From Selenomonas sp. AB3002 (GTDB lineage: Bacteria; Bacillota; Negativicutes; Selenomonadales; Selenomonadaceae): a stretch of 64,000 nucleotides of DNA. The position numbers and the translations under genes are program-made. Where the stretch lies: NCBI RefSeq assembly GCF_000702545.1, contig NZ_JNIO01000008.1:1364001-1428000 (forward strand), in the 5' to 3' direction. Of the stretch, positions 8,507 through 19,166 are shown piece after piece. Positions within the stretch are counted from its first letter, which is position 1. Every line of letters begins with the position of its first letter. A model generated the notes under the pieces. That model was not told the origin of the DNA and did no database searches. It saw only the letters and a list, made by a program, of their open reading frames with translations.

Positions 8507-8974
8507 TCAGTTGTTCTGGTCTACAGCAATATCCAGCTCCACAATGTGGCCGCCTAAATCCATTTCCACCGTAAGGTACTGGGCATCGCTGATCTTCACC
8601 TGGAAATTCTTGCCAATGGACAGAGATGGCGTGGAGATATCCACCTCAAAGCCCATGCCCGTAAGATTGGTGGCTGCATTGGCCGTGAGCATATTGCTCA
8701 TTTCTGAGATGGCGCTCTGAGCCATAGCATCGAACTCTGCTACAGGCATGCCCATCATCATAGTGGAGGCGATGTACTTTGCCGTCTCCTCTTCCATATT
8801 GTATACTACATTGCCGCGAATCTGCTTGGTAAAGCCCACCACCACGGATACCCCCAGGCCCACGGCATTCTGGTCCCGGACATAGAGCTTGGCCCTTTTG
8901 GGCTCAGGGAAGCCAATCTGGGGCATGACGGTGGTAAATGCGTCAACGAAAGGATTAACTAATTTTGCGTCCAT
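8507..8974 (-). CDS. cheX: CheX-like chemotaxis phosphatase-family protein
   Basis: 155 residues from an ATG at 8972-8974, chosen because AAGGAGAA lies nine bases upstream, inside the end of the preceding gene. It shows the CheX/CheC/FliY fold: 'GNVVYNMEEETAKYIAS', then the ExxN active-site signature in 'AISEMSNMLTANA', then 'TPSLSIGKNF'. CheX proteins dephosphorylate CheY-P in chemotaxis. The gene is four bases downstream of a CheY-CheX fusion, so the two form a unit. No flagellar genes are adjacent; motAB lie near 46-48 kb. Confidence 0.85.
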   Translation of the reverse strand: MDAKLVNPFVDAFTTVMPQIGFPEPKRAKLYVRDQNAVGLGVSVVVGFTKQIRGNVVYNMEEETAKYIASTMMMGMPVAEFDAMAQSAISEMSNMLTANAATNLTGMGFEVDISTPSLSIGKNFQVKISDAQYLTVEMDLGGHIVELDIAVDQNN

Positions 8975-8978
8975 ACTA

Positions 8979-9842
8979 TCATTCTCCTTCCGCAAAGCCA
9001 ATATTCATCTTGATATCGCCAATACGGGTCTTGGCAACCACACGGAAGGTTGTGAGCTTGGGACTGGCTATGCGGATGTCCACACCGCAGATGGTGCCCG
9101 GCGGTGTGATGCGCATTTCCTTGTCCTTGAATACATCATTGATATTGGAAACACCTCTGCCCACAATGATATTGGCTGCTTCCTCCACAGATTCGCTGGC
9201 TTCATCATCGCCAACGCTTTCCGCTCCCTCTTCTTCCAGCATGACCATGGCGAACTTCCTCATGGTCTCTGCTTCCATATAGACAATAGCCCTGCCGCTG
9301 GGATAGCCTGTAAGGCCGATGATGACTGCCACCCCGGAAACCTCCAGGAAGCGCCTATCGTCCAGCTCAAGCTCCACTTCGCTGTGAACTCCTATGAGGC
9401 TGAAGAGTCCCTGCTGGAGGGCACGCATAAATGGTTTTGCGTAAGATTCCCGAAGCACTGCCACCTTCCCTGCCTTGTTCTGGCAGAGAATCATCAGCGT
9501 ATCCAAAAGTTCGTTGGGACTTACCGGCTTCTGTAAGAAAGCGCTTATGCCTACCTCACGTCCCCTGGCCACCAGGCTGGCATCTTTCATGGCGCTGATC
9601 ATGACGATCTTGGCCTCAGGGTCTAAGGCGTGAATGCGCCTGGAGCACTCGATGCCGTCAGCGTCCGGTAGGTTCATATCCATGGTAACCACGGCTGGAT
9701 TGTATTCCTCGTACATCTTCACCGCTTCCGCGGCATCTCTGGCCATCGCTACCACTTCAAAGTTAGTCTTGGCCAGGGTTCTTTCCAGCATGGCCCGACT
9801 GACCTTGGAATCATCGACGACCATTACTTTCACTTTCTCCAC
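8979..9842 (-). CDS. CheY-type receiver fused to a CheX-like domain
   Basis: 287 residues, GTG start with AGGTG upstream. Residues 1-120 are a receiver domain with D10-D11, phospho-acceptor Asp55 in 'VTMDMNLPD', Ser in 'VMISAM' and Lys in 'FLQKPVS'. Residues 135-287 form a CheX-like domain with 'GYPSGRAIVYMEAETM' and an ExxN-like 'SVEEAANIIVGR'. The fusion puts a phospho-acceptor and a likely phosphatase module in one chain. It may be a self-resetting phosphate sink or a phosphatase switched by its own receiver; both are inference. It is followed by a free CheX. Confidence 0.85.
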   Translation of the reverse strand: MEKVKVMVVDDSKVSRAMLERTLAKTNFEVVAMARDAAEAVKMYEEYNPAVVTMDMNLPDADGIECSRRIHALDPEAKIVMISAMKDASLVARGREVGISAFLQKPVSPNELLDTLMILCQNKAGKVAVLRESYAKPFMRALQQGLFSLIGVHSEVELELDDRRFLEVSGVAVIIGLTGYPSGRAIVYMEAETMRKFAMVMLEEEGAESVGDDEASESVEEAANIIVGRGVSNINDVFKDKEMRITPPGTICGVDIRIASPKLTTFRVVAKTRIGDIKMNIGFAEGE

Positions 9843-9996
9843 AAAGGCTCACCTACTTCTTTATGAATCTGCATTGGCTATGCTACTTCTCAGCAATATT
9901 TTAAAGTACATTTCGCTACCAGAAGCCAAAATCCCTGCCTGTATAAATAAAATTTCTCTGAGTAAATTTCCTCAAGTACTTTTTCTCATAAAAGCA

Positions 9997-10033
9997 GAAA
10001 AATGCCCCCGGAAAACTAGCCTTTCCAGGGGCA
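9997..10033 (-). terminator. Terminator of the rpoBC operon
   Basis: Long stem TGCCCC-TGGAAA/TTTTCC-GGGGCA then TTTTTC on the minus strand, starting about 27 bases after the rpoC stop. Confidence 0.88.
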
Positions 10034-10059
10034 ATAAATCATCTATGCAATTTCTCTGC

Positions 10060-13000
10060 TTAGGCAGTAGTTACATCTGTTTCCTCAGCAGCCTCCTCCG
10101 GCTTCGGGTCGTTGTCCACAACCTTCAGGCCGCGGTAACGGCTCATGCCGGTACCGGCAGGGATGAGCTTGCCGATGATGACGTTCTCCTTAAGGCCGAT
10201 GAGCGGATCGACCTTGCCCTTGATGGCAGCATCCGTGAGGACACGGGTGGTCTCCTGGAAGGAAGCCGCTGACAGGAAGGAATCCGTAGCAAGGGAAGCC
10301 TTGGTGATACCAAGGAGGATGGGCTTGGCCACTGCGGGCTCACCGCCTTCCTCGATAGCCTTGGTGTTGGCAGTCTCGAAGGAGTTGATGTCGATGTACT
10401 CGCCAGGCAGGAAGTCCGTAGTACCGGACTCCTCAATCTTCACCTTGTGGAGCATCTGGCGCACCATGACCTCGATGTGCTTGTCGTTGATCTCAACGCC
10501 CTGGGACTTGTACACTTTCTGCACTTCGTAAACCAGGTAGCGCTGGGTGGCCTGGAGGCCGCAGACACGCAGGATGTCATGGGGGTTCACGGAACCCTCG
10601 GTAATCTTGTCACCAGGCTTCATGTGCATGCCCTGCTTAGCTGCCATACGGGCGCCATAAGGCACGGCATACTCGCGTGCCTCGCCTTCAGCAGGCACGA
10701 TGGTGACCTTGCGCATGCCCTTGCCGTTGTCCTCCACCTGGGCATCGCCCTCGATTTCAGCAATAATGGCATGATGTTTGGGCTTACGGGCCTCGAAGAG
10801 CTCCTCGACACGGGGAAGACCCTGGGTGATATCGTCACCGGCCACACCGCCGGAGTGGAAGGTACGCATGGTAAGCTGAGTACCAGGCTCGCCGATGGAC
10901 TGGGCTGCGATGATGCCAACAGCCTCGCCGATCTCGACCTCGCTCTGGTTAGCCAGGTCACGGCCATAGCATTTCATGCAGACGCCGAACTGAGACTTAC
11001 AGGTCAGCACGCTGCGGATGGAAACGGTCTTGCGGACCTTCTCAATGCGCTTGGCCAGGTCCTCATCCACGCTGTCGTTGACAGAAGCAATGCGCTCGCC
11101 GGTTTCAGGATCGTCAATGTCCTCAGCCAGCACACGGCCCACGATACGCTCTGCCAGAGACTCGATGACACCATCGCCTTCCATGATAGCCTCAACCTCA
11201 ATGCCGCGGACGTTGTTGTCGCGGACATGGAGCTCCTTGGCATCGGAAGCCATGATGGTCTCGAAAATCTCCTCGGTGAGGTGCTCACCGGCAGGCAGCA
11301 CTACGCTGCCGTCCAGGGCCAGCACATCACGGGTGATTTCCTTGCCGTTCATCTCGTGAATCATGGTCTCACGAGCCTTCTTGCGGGCAGCCTCATCAGG
11401 CTCGCCCAAAGTGATGGGCTCGGTGATCATGGCATTGCTGATGGCAGCCTCGGAAGCCAGTGAGGACCCGCGTACCATAATCTCGCGGATTTCCTTCTCA
11501 CCGATGAGGGTAAGCTCTTCCTCGGACAGGATGGTGTCGCGCTTCAAGAGCACTTCCTTGGTCTCAGGATCAAGCACATCAGCCCCCAGCAGACGGCCCA
11601 TGAGGCTGTCGTTGAGGATTTCCAGCGCGTCAAAAGTGGACTCAGAAAGGCGGGCACGAGCCTGAACCAGGTTCAGGGTGGAAACGTCACAGTCCTCCTC
11701 ACGGACGATGACATCCTGTGCCACGTCAACCAGACGACGGGTCAGATAACCGGAGTCTGCCGTACGCAGTGCGGTATCTGCCAGACCCTTGCGGGCGCCA
11801 TGGGAAGAAATGAAGTAATCGGATACGGACAGACCCTCACGGAAGTTGGCCGTGATGGGCAGGTCGATGATCTTACCGGAAGGATCGGCCATGAGGCCGC
11901 GCATGCCTGCCAGCTGACGCATCTGCTGCTTGTTACCACGGGCGCCGGAGTCGGCCATCATGAAGATGGGGTTGAAGGCGTCCATGTTGTCCATCATGGC
12001 ATCTGCCACGTCATCAGTGGTCTTGGACCAGAGGCCCACTACCTTGCGATAGCGCTCGTCCTCGGTGATAAGGCCGCGGGCGAACTGGCGCTCCACCTTG
12101 TTGACCACCTTCTGGGTATCTGCAATCAGGGTCTTCTTCTGGGGCGGCACGATGACGTCGGAAATAGCCACCGTCATACCTGCCACGCAGGCGTAGTGGT
12201 AACCGAGATTCTTGACGTTATCGATGACCTCAGCGGTCTTGGTAGCGCCGAAGTGGTTATAGCAGTTAGCCACCAGCTTGCCCAGCTGCTTCTTCTTCAT
12301 GCCCTCGCCCAGGATCCACTGGCCGGTTTCCTTGTCCTTATGATACTGGCGCAGTTCCTCAGGCAGGATCTCATTGAAGATCATGCGGCCCAGGGAGGTC
12401 TTGACCAGCCCTTTATCACCCAAACGGGCCTGGATCTCAGCCTGCAGGTCAAGTTCATGCTGCTGGTAAGCCAGCAGGGCCTCGGCAATGCCGGTGACCA
12501 CCTTGCCCTCGCCCTTGGCGCCGGGACGCAGGATGGTCAGATAGTAGCAGCCCAGCACCATGTCCTGGGTGGGAACGATGATAGGCTTGCCGTCCTTGGG
12601 AGCCAGGATATGGTTGGCTGCCAGCATGAGGATGCGGGCCTCAGTCTGAGCTTCGGCAGACAGAGGCAGATGGATAGCCATCTGGTCACCGTCGAAGTCA
12701 GCGTTGTATGCAGTACAAGCCAGAGGATGGAGCTTCAGGGCGCGGCCCTCGGTGAGCACCGGCTCGAAGGCCTGGATACCCAGGCGGTGCAGGGTCGGGG
12801 CGCGGTTCAGGAGCACAGGATGCTCTTTGATGACGTCCTCCAGCACATCCCAAACCTCAGGACGTGCCCTCTCCACCATGCGCTTGGCAGACTTGATGTT
12901 GTGAGCGGCACCGGAAGCCACCAGCTTCTTCATGACGAAGGGCTTGAAGAGCTCCAGAGCCATCTCCTTGGGCAGGCCGCACTGATGGAGCTTCAGCTCC

Positions 13001-14043
13001 GGGCCTACCACGATAACGGAACGGCCGGAATAGTCAACGCGCTTGCCCAGGAGGTTCTGACGGAAGCGGCCCTGCTTGCCCTTCAGCATATCGGAGAGGG
13101 ACTTCAGGGGACGGTTGCCAGGACCCGTGACAGGACGACCGCGGCGGCCGTTGTCGATCAGGGCATCCACAGCCTCCTGCAGCATGCGCTTCTCGTTGCG
13201 GACAATGATATCCGGCGCACCGAGATCCAGCAGACGCTTCAGGCGGTTGTTACGGTTGATGACGCGGCGGTAAAGGTCATTGAGGTCAGAAGTGGCAAAG
13301 CGGCCGCCATCCAGCTGCACCATGGGGCGCAGCTCGGGAGGAATGACCGGCACCACATCCAGGATCATCCAGCTGGGTTTGTTGCCGGACTTGCGGAAAG
13401 CCTCAACAACTTCCAGACGGCGGATGGCACGGATTTTCTTCTGGCCAGAGGTAGTGCGCACTTCCTTGCGGAGCTGCACGCTCATCTTCTCCAGATCCAG
13501 CTCATCGAGAAGCTCCTTGATGGCCTCGGCGCCCATGCCCACACGGAAGGTGCGGCCATACTTGTCGAGAGCATCGTGGTATTCCTTCTCGGAAAGCAGG
13601 CTCTTCTTGGCCAGCTCAGTCTCACCGGCATCCAGCACGATATAGTAGGCAAAGTAGAGAACTTTCTCCAGAGCACGGGGGGAAATATCCAAGATAAGGC
13701 CCATGCGGCTGGGAATGCCCTTGAAGTACCAGATATGGGACACGGGAGCAGCCAGCTCAATATGGCCCATGCGCTCACGGCGCACCTTGGCGCGGGTAAC
13801 CTCCACGCCGCAGCGGTCGCAGACGATGCCCTTGTAACGGATGCGCTTGTACTTGCCGCAGTGGCACTCCCAGTCACGGGTAGGTCCAAAGATGCGTTCG
13901 CAGAACAGACCATCGCGCTCGGGCTTCAGCGTGCGGTAGTTGATGGTCTCCGGCTTCTTGACCTCTCCGTGTGACCACTCGCGGATCTTGTCCGGGGAAG
14001 CAAGGCCTATGCGCATCGAATCAAAACTATTTACATCCAGCAA
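10060..14043 (-). CDS. rpoC: RNA polymerase beta' subunit
   Basis: 1327 residues from TTG at 14041-14043 (GGGAG nine bases upstream). Complete beta' chain: N-terminal zinc site '[18 protein letters not shown]' (about 58-76), the bridge to the catalytic '[10 protein letters not shown]' whose three Asp hold the active-site magnesium, trigger-loop region '[18 protein letters not shown]', and a second zinc cluster '[11 protein letters not shown]' near residue 1010. It lacks the large lineage insertions of the E. coli protein and fits the Firmicutes-type length plus about 120 residues. It follows rpoB by 18 bases in one operon, ending at a strong terminator. Confidence 0.98.
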   Translation of the reverse strand: MLDVNSFDSMRIGLASPDKIREWSHGEVKKPETINYRTLKPERDGLFCERIFGPTRDWECHCGKYKRIRYKGIVCDRCGVEVTRAKVRRERMGHIELAAPVSHIWYFKGIPSRMGLILDISPRALEKVLYFAYYIVLDAGETELAKKSLLSEKEYHDALDKYGRTFRVGMGAEAIKELLDELDLEKMSVQLRKEVRTTSGQKKIRAIRRLEVVEAFRKSGNKPSWMILDVVPVIPPELRPMVQLDGGRFATSDLNDLYRRVINRNNRLKRLLDLGAPDIIVRNEKRMLQEAVDALIDNGRRGRPVTGPGNRPLKSLSDMLKGKQGRFRQNLLGKRVDYSGRSVIVVGPELKLHQCGLPKEMALELFKPFVMKKLVASGAAHNIKSAKRMVERARPEVWDVLEDVIKEHPVLLNRAPTLHRLGIQAFEPVLTEGRALKLHPLACTAYNADFDGDQMAIHLPLSAEAQTEARILMLAANHILAPKDGKPIIVPTQDMVLGCYYLTILRPGAKGEGKVVTGIAEALLAYQQHELDLQAEIQARLGDKGLVKTSLGRMIFNEILPEELRQYHKDKETGQWILGEGMKKKQLGKLVANCYNHFGATKTAEVIDNVKNLGYHYACVAGMTVAISDVIVPPQKKTLIADTQKVVNKVERQFARGLITEDERYRKVVGLWSKTTDDVADAMMDNMDAFNPIFMMADSGARGNKQQMRQLAGMRGLMADPSGKIIDLPITANFREGLSVSDYFISSHGARKGLADTALRTADSGYLTRRLVDVAQDVIVREEDCDVSTLNLVQARARLSESTFDALEILNDSLMGRLLGADVLDPETKEVLLKRDTILSEEELTLIGEKEIREIMVRGSSLASEAAISNAMITEPITLGEPDEAARKKARETMIHEMNGKEITRDVLALDGSVVLPAGEHLTEEIFETIMASDAKELHVRDNNVRGIEVEAIMEGDGVIESLAERIVGRVLAEDIDDPETGERIASVNDSVDEDLAKRIEKVRKTVSIRSVLTCKSQFGVCMKCYGRDLANQSEVEIGEAVGIIAAQSIGEPGTQLTMRTFHSGGVAGDDITQGLPRVEELFEARKPKHHAIIAEIEGDAQVEDNGKGMRKVTIVPAEGEAREYAVPYGARMAAKQGMHMKPGDKITEGSVNPHDILRVCGLQATQRYLVYEVQKVYKSQGVEINDKHIEVMVRQMLHKVKIEESGTTDFLPGEYIDINSFETANTKAIEEGGEPAVAKPILLGITKASLATDSFLSAASFQETTRVLTDAAIKGKVDPLIGLKENVIIGKLIPAGTGMSRYRGLKVVDNDPKPEEAAEETDVTTA

Positions 14044-14061
14044 AGAGATGACACTCCCTTC

Positions 14062-17000
14062 TTATTCCTCGCCTTCGCCGTTATCCATGTCGGTTTCTTC
14101 CATCATGCTGCCAATGTCGGCGATGATGCCTTCGGAAATCTCTTCCGGATCAACCTGCTCATCATCCGAGGAAGCTCCTTCATCATAGGAATCAGCACCT
14201 GCGCTGGGCACAGGAGCACCTTCCTTGTTGGGGTCAACCCCAGCCACATCCAGATCCAGCTTCTTGGCTGTCTCATTGATATCTTCATCGTCATCATCGG
14301 TGATTTCGATTTCCTTGGCATCCTCATTGAGCACCTTGATGTCCAAGCCAATGGACTGGAGCTCCTTGATGAGCACCTTAAAGGACTCAGGCACACCGGA
14401 CTCGGGGATATTCTCGCCCTTGACGATGGACTCGTAAGCCTTCACGCGGCCCACCACGTCATCGGACTTGACCGTGAGGATTTCCTGGAGGGTGTAAGCT
14501 GCGCCGTAAGCCTCCAGTGCCCAAACCTCCATCTCGCCGAAGCGCTGGCCGCCAAACTGGGCCTTGCCGCCCAGAGGCTGCTGGGTAACCAGGGAGTACG
14601 GGCCGGTGGAACGGGCATGAATCTTATCGTCAACCAGATGGTGGAGCTTCAGCATATACACGCAGCCCACGGTGACACGGTTCTCGAAAGGCTCACCAGT
14701 ACGTCCATCATAGAGGATGGTCTTGCCATCCTCAGGCAGGCCGGCTGCCTTGATGGTGCCAAACACATCAGCATCACCGGCACCGTCAAAGACCGGGGTA
14801 GCGATATGGATGCCTGCCACATCGGGCTTGGGCATGCCGTTCTTGTCATAATCATAACCTGCAGCCCGGAGCCTGCTCTCCACTGTGGGATCGCCAGCCT
14901 TGATCTGCATGCCCAGATTGCGGCAGGCCATGCCAAGGTGAGTCTCCAGTACCTGCCCGATGTTCATACGGGAAGGCACGCCCAGGGGGTTCAGCATGAT
15001 ATCGACGGGAGTGCCGTCCGGCAGGAAAGGCATATCCTCCTGGCGCATGATGCGGGACACGACACCCTTGTTGCCGTGACGGCCGGACATCTTGTCACCC
15101 ACGGAAATCTTGCGCTTCTGGGCAATATAGACACGCACCAGGCGGTTCACGCCAGGGGGCAGCTCGTCGTTGTTGTCGCGGCTGAAGACCTTCACGTCCA
15201 CGATCTTGCCTGCCTCGCCATGGGGCACACGCAGGGAAGTATCGCGAACCTCGCGGGCCTTCTCACCGAAGATGGCGCGCAGGAGGCGCTCCTCTGCGGT
15301 CAGCTCAGTCTCTCCCTTGGGAGTGACCTTGCCCACCAGGATATCGCCAGGACGCACGTCAGCACCGATGGAGATGATACCTTCATCATCCAGATCCTTC
15401 AGAGCTTCCTCAGCCACATTGGGGATATCGCGGGTGATTTCCTCAGGGCCCAGCTTGGTGTCGCGGGCATCGCACTCGTATTCCTCGATGTGGATAGAGG
15501 TATAGAGGTCGCGCTTGATGAGGTTCTCGGAAAGGAGGATAGCATCCTCATAGTTGTAGCCTTCCCAAGGCATGTAGGCAACAATGATGTTGTAGCCAAG
15601 GGCCAGCTCGCCGTGGTCAGTAGCAGGACCGTCAGCAATAGGCTGCTTCTCGAAGACCTTGTCTCCCTTGTAGACAATCGGCAGCTGGTTGATGCAGGTG
15701 CCCTGGTTGGAACGCAGGAACTTCTGCAGCTTGTAACGGTCACGGTCGCCGTTTTCCGTACGAATGACAATGTGGTCAGCGGAAACTTCCTCAACCGTGC
15801 CTGCACGCCTGGCCAGGATCATGACGCCAGAGTCGCAGGCTGCCTTGTACTCCATGCCGGTACCTACCAGAGGTGCCTGGGTACGGAGGAGAGGCACAGC
15901 CTGACGCTGCATGTTCGCACCCATGAGGGCACGGTTGGCGTCATCGTTCTCCAGGAAGGGAATCATGGCCGTAGCGATGGAGAACACCTGACGGGGGCTC
16001 ACGTCCATGTAGTCTACGGTATCACGGCCATGGAGGCCGGTTTCTTCATTGTAACGGGCGGTAACGCGCTCGTTGACGAACCACTCGTTGTCATCCAAAG
16101 GCTCGTTGGCCTGAGCAATGACCAGCTCGTCCTCCTCGTCAGCAGTAAGGTAACGTACATCGTCGGTCACGCGATGGTTCTCCTTATCCACGCGGCGATA
16201 AGGAGTCTCCATGAAACCGAACTGATTTACGCGGGCATAGGTAGCCAGGGAGCCGATCAGACCGATGTTCGGTCCTTCAGGAGACTCAACCGGGCACATA
16301 CGGCCGTAATGGGAGTTGTGAACGTCGCGAACCTCGAAACCTGCGCGCTCACGGGACAGACCGCCGGGGCCAAGGGCTGAGAGGCGGCGCTTATGAGTGA
16401 GCTCGGACAGGGGGTTATGCTGATCCATGAACTGGGACAGCTGGGAGGAACCGAAGAATTCCTTCACGGCAGCCACCACAGGACGAATATTGATAAGGGC
16501 CTGGGGCGTGATGACATCCACATCCTGGATGGTCATGCGCTCGCGCACCACGCGCTCCATGCGGGAAAGACCGATGCGGAACTGATTCTGCAACAGCTCG
16601 CCCACCGCACGGACGCGGCGGTTGCCCAGATGGTCGATGTCATCGGTGGCACCCACCTCATCCATCAGGTTCAGCAGGTAGTTGATGGATGCCATAATGT
16701 CGTTGCGGGTAATCGTACGGTCATGCATCTCCAGAGTCGGAGAGCACAGGAGCTTCATCTTCGTGCCATCCTTCTTCAGGAGGTACAGCTCGATGATGTT
16801 GCCCTCACCGAAGATCTCGCGCTCACGCTCTGCGCTGACAGCGTCCAGCATCTCCTCGGTGACAACCTCTTTGGCGGGAATGACAATCTCGCCAGTGGCC
16901 TGATCCACAATGGGCTCAGCCAGGACCCGGCCGCGGATACGGCGCTTCCAGCCCAGCTTCTTGGTGAGCTTGTAGCGGCCCACAGTAGCCAGGTCATAAC

Positions 17001-17790
17001 GCTTGGGATCGAAGAACAGGGAGTCCAAAAGCTGCTGGGCGTTGTCCTCGTTGGCAGGCTCACCGGGACGGAGACGCTTGTAAATCTCCACCACAGCCTT
17101 GCCCTGGCTCTTGACTTCCTCACCGTCACGCTCGATGGTGGCAGCAATGCGAGGGTCATTGCCAAAGAGCTGGAGAATTTCCTGGTCAGAGGCAAAGCCC
17201 AAAGCCCGTATGAAATAGGTCACGGGCATCTTGCGGGTGCGGTCGATGCGGACAGATACGATATCATTGGTATCCGTCTCCAGCTCAATCCAGGCACCAC
17301 GGTTAGGGATGACGGTAGCATTGTAGAGCTTCTTGCCGGTGGGATCGATCTCCTCGCCATAGTAAGCGCCGGGAGAACGAACCAGCTGGCTGACGATGAC
17401 ACGCTCTGCACCATTGATGATAAAGGTGCCCGTGTCGGTCATCAGGGGGAAATCCCCCATGAAAACTTCCTGCTCCTTGATTTCGCCGGTCTCACGGTTG
17501 ATGAGACGCACATTGACGCGCAGGGGCGCAGCCCAGGTCACGTCACGCTCTTTGCACTCATCGAGGTCATACTTAGGCTCTCCCATAGAAAAGCTTTCAA
17601 AGGAGAGTACGAGATTTCCGGAGAAATCCTGAATTGGAGAAATGTCACGGAAGATTTCCTGCAGCCCCTCATCCAGGAACCACTTGTAGCTCGCCCGCTG
17701 GATATCCAGCAGGTGAGGCATTTCCATGACTTCCTTGATTCTGGCGTAGCTATACCTGGTTCTTTTGCCCACCGGCACAGGATTAAACAT
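14062..17790 (-). CDS. rpoB: RNA polymerase beta subunit
   Basis: 1242 residues from the ATG at 17788-17790; an earlier GTG lies within the ribosome-binding AAGGGGTGAAGG and is unlikely. The rifampicin region reads '[19 protein letters not shown]' then '[13 protein letters not shown]', with Asp, His and Ser at the main resistance positions as in sensitive enzymes; His replaces an Asn found in E. coli. '[13 protein letters not shown]' and '[10 protein letters not shown]' are intact. The C-terminus ends in a long acidic tail of about 75 residues rich in Asp/Glu, beyond the usual end. Unusually, rplL is not directly upstream; the 12-kb island lies between. Confidence 0.98.
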   Translation of the reverse strand: MFNPVPVGKRTRYSYARIKEVMEMPHLLDIQRASYKWFLDEGLQEIFRDISPIQDFSGNLVLSFESFSMGEPKYDLDECKERDVTWAAPLRVNVRLINRETGEIKEQEVFMGDFPLMTDTGTFIINGAERVIVSQLVRSPGAYYGEEIDPTGKKLYNATVIPNRGAWIELETDTNDIVSVRIDRTRKMPVTYFIRALGFASDQEILQLFGNDPRIAATIERDGEEVKSQGKAVVEIYKRLRPGEPANEDNAQQLLDSLFFDPKRYDLATVGRYKLTKKLGWKRRIRGRVLAEPIVDQATGEIVIPAKEVVTEEMLDAVSAEREREIFGEGNIIELYLLKKDGTKMKLLCSPTLEMHDRTITRNDIMASINYLLNLMDEVGATDDIDHLGNRRVRAVGELLQNQFRIGLSRMERVVRERMTIQDVDVITPQALINIRPVVAAVKEFFGSSQLSQFMDQHNPLSELTHKRRLSALGPGGLSRERAGFEVRDVHNSHYGRMCPVESPEGPNIGLIGSLATYARVNQFGFMETPYRRVDKENHRVTDDVRYLTADEEDELVIAQANEPLDDNEWFVNERVTARYNEETGLHGRDTVDYMDVSPRQVFSIATAMIPFLENDDANRALMGANMQRQAVPLLRTQAPLVGTGMEYKAACDSGVMILARRAGTVEEVSADHIVIRTENGDRDRYKLQKFLRSNQGTCINQLPIVYKGDKVFEKQPIADGPATDHGELALGYNIIVAYMPWEGYNYEDAILLSENLIKRDLYTSIHIEEYECDARDTKLGPEEITRDIPNVAEEALKDLDDEGIISIGADVRPGDILVGKVTPKGETELTAEERLLRAIFGEKAREVRDTSLRVPHGEAGKIVDVKVFSRDNNDELPPGVNRLVRVYIAQKRKISVGDKMSGRHGNKGVVSRIMRQEDMPFLPDGTPVDIMLNPLGVPSRMNIGQVLETHLGMACRNLGMQIKAGDPTVESRLRAAGYDYDKNGMPKPDVAGIHIATPVFDGAGDADVFGTIKAAGLPEDGKTILYDGRTGEPFENRVTVGCVYMLKLHHLVDDKIHARSTGPYSLVTQQPLGGKAQFGGQRFGEMEVWALEAYGAAYTLQEILTVKSDDVVGRVKAYESIVKGENIPESGVPESFKVLIKELQSIGLDIKVLNEDAKEIEITDDDDEDINETAKKLDLDVAGVDPNKEGAPVPSAGADSYDEGASSDDEQVDPEEISEGIIADIGSMMEETDMDNGEGEE

Positions 17791-17887
17791 TAAATCCTTC
17801 ACCCCTTAGCCTGATTTTAACTAAATTACTTCTTGAACGATAGGAATGTAGAAAGAACGCAAAGAAAACACGGAAAGAATGAATCAG

Positions 17888-17923
17888 AAAAAAAAACAAG
17901 GCATCAATCAAAATCACACCTTG
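17888..17923 (-). promoter_or_regulatory. Terminator-like hairpin in the rpoB leader
   Basis: On the minus strand an 8-bp stem (17916-17923 with 17897-17904, two G-U pairs) is followed by nine Ts (17888-17896). It lies between the predicted promoter at 17982-18010 and the rpoB start, so it could terminate part of the transcripts. Stem strength is modest. Confidence 0.45.
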
Positions 17924-17981
17924 CTTCCAGTCCCTTTCCGCTTGCGCACAGTTATCCCTATTCAATTTCCTGTAGTTTATA

Positions 17982-18010
17982 ACTTTATCATAAGGATGCC
18001 CCTTTGTCAA
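17982..18010 (-). promoter_or_regulatory. Predicted promoter of rpoBC
   Basis: Minus strand TTGACA (18005-18010), 17-base spacer, TAAAGT (17982-17987). It would give a leader of about 190 nt. This local promoter explains how rpoBC can be expressed despite the rplL terminator and the island upstream. Confidence 0.65.
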
Positions 18011-18133
18011 GGGGCGAATTTTCCTCCAGTTTAAGTTTCTTCCGCGCTGTATATAATATAATGAAAGAATTTGATGGCAAGTTCAGATCATCATCCCCTT
18101 ACAGCTGCCTTTTTCTTCGAAGGTTCGTTGCAC

Positions 18134-18361
18134 TTACATGCTAAACTTTTCATCTTCCGTTTCAATCAGTAATTGCGCCAACACCTTATAGTCGAGATAC
18201 TGAATCCCCTCCATGCCTTGATGTATCTGATCAGCCAGATTACTACTATAATATATCCGCATGGCCTTTTCCAAAGGAATGTCCCTTTCCTTCGCTATCT
18301 GAGCAACAATCCGCTCTTCCAGTTTCTCCTGATACACCTGCTCCAAAATATTCTCATCCAT
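18134..18361 (-). CDS. Small acidic hypothetical protein of a toxin-antitoxin-like group
   Basis: 75 residues, soluble, acidic, mostly helical ('KLEERIVAQIAKERDIPLEKAMRIYY'). Its ATG begins three bases after the stop of a 23-codon remnant (18365-18436) and close to the DUF3791-type gene. Such small acidic genes are often the third member of DUF3791/DUF3990 gene groups. I assign the group by size, style and context only. Confidence 0.6.
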   Translation of the reverse strand: MDENILEQVYQEKLEERIVAQIAKERDIPLEKAMRIYYSSNLADQIHQGMEGIQYLDYKVLAQLLIETEDEKFSM

Positions 18362-18364
18362 AGC

Positions 18365-18436
18365 TCACACCTCGAAGTAGGAATCATAAGTCAGCAACTT
18401 GTCTATAGCCTGCTGAGTGATGAATATATCATACTG
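18365..18436 (-). pseudogene. C-terminal remnant of a lost gene between two small genes
   Basis: In the frame after the DUF3791-type gene an open stretch of 23 codons without a start reads 'QYDIFITQQAIDKLLTYDS' and ends FEV before TGA. It overlaps the preceding stop and ends three bases before the next ATG. It looks like the tail of a protein, possibly the DUF3990 partner usually present here, with the body deleted. Short length makes this tentative. Confidence 0.4.
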
Positions 18437-18644
18437 CCACCCCTCTTATCCGCAGGTACTCTGCAATATCATCTATCAAATAGCCACTCCCCTGGGTATG
18501 CAGGATATCGTAATTGGGCACCAGATATCCATCTATGCAGCCCGTTTCTTGTAATTTATGGTAGACCTGCTTCGGCGATAGATGCCATTTATTGGCACAG
18601 GCGTGAATCATATAGATCACAAATTCCATAGTATCCTGATTCAT
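18429..18644 (-). CDS. DUF3791-type small protein
   Basis: 71 residues from the ATG at 18642-18644, preceded by AGAGGGGGGTGACT. The pattern 'FVIYMIHACANKWHLSPKQVY' then 'YLVPNYDILHTQG' and 'YLIDDIAEYLRIRG' matches small DUF3791 proteins, which usually sit beside a DUF3990 gene and are suspected toxin-antitoxin partners. Here the DUF3990 gene is missing except for a possible remnant, so the module is probably broken. Confidence 0.7.
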   Translation of the reverse strand: MNQDTMEFVIYMIHACANKWHLSPKQVYHKLQETGCIDGYLVPNYDILHTQGSGYLIDDIAEYLRIRGVAV

Positions 18645-18737
18645 AGTCACCCCCCTCTGCTTGGTGTCAATCGTTATATGCTTCATCTTCTAGTAAAATA
18701 AATATGTTTTAACGTCATATTTCACACACTTCTAAAA

Positions 18738-19145
18738 TCAGATTGCCCCAGTCTCCAACAATCTCCTCTGAACTTCCTCATCCCAAGCCACTAAGAGCGC
18801 CACATACTTTTCCTTTATCTGGCGATAGACCTCCAATGCCGTAAACTCATCATAGATATGGGTAAACAGATTACGCTTCTCCTGCATGTCAAGCCATGTC
18901 TCTGCATCAGCTATCAGCCCCGCCTTCCAGCCCTCCCTAATGCTGGAGCGGGGACTGCTGACTTCGATGCCCTCATACTCCAGCACAGCTTTCATCAGTT
19001 TCCACGCCAGCTCAAAGGAAAACTCAAAGCGCTGAATGGTGGCATCCAGGTATATCTCATCAGCATCAGGCTCTTTCTGCAAAGCAGACTGCAAGCGCTC
19101 CAGTACGCGGTGATAATCTTCCTGCCTATGCTCTATAGTATACAT
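18738..19145 (-). CDS. HI0074-type nucleotidyltransferase substrate-binding protein
   Basis: 135 residues, all-helical. The motif run 'RFEFSFELAWKLMKAVLEYEG', then 'SPRSSIREGWKAGLI' and 'WLDMQEKRNLFTHIYDE' is typical of HI0074/HepT-related proteins, which partner a minimal nucleotidyltransferase (MNT). The 'RNxxxHxY' part is the HEPN-like core, kept here as RNLFTHIY. Normally the MNT gene is adjacent; here the only MNT in the window is 3.8 kb away at 22925-23227, across hsdR and two small genes. The gene lies 21 bases after hsdR and may be cotranscribed. Confidence 0.8.
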   Translation of the reverse strand: MYTIEHRQEDYHRVLERLQSALQKEPDADEIYLDATIQRFEFSFELAWKLMKAVLEYEGIEVSSPRSSIREGWKAGLIADAETWLDMQEKRNLFTHIYDEFTALEVYRQIKEKYVALLVAWDEEVQRRLLETGAI

Positions 19146-19166
19146 AATTATGCTCCAATTTAGATT

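Noticed and set aside
11800-13974. A 724-codon plus-strand frame opposite rpoC, and similar ones opposite rpoB
   Set aside because: Antisense reading of a GC-rich highly biased gene; the translation is His/Leu/Gly-rich with no domain, and rpoC on the other strand is certain.
16340-16440. Rifampicin-resistance mutation in rpoB
   Set aside because: The main resistance positions carry the sensitive-type Asp, His and Ser; the single His-for-Asn difference from E. coli is likely lineage variation.
17783-18010. 75-codon frame over the rpoB leader
   Set aside because: Covers the predicted promoter and hairpin, has no ribosome site, and overlaps the rpoB start.
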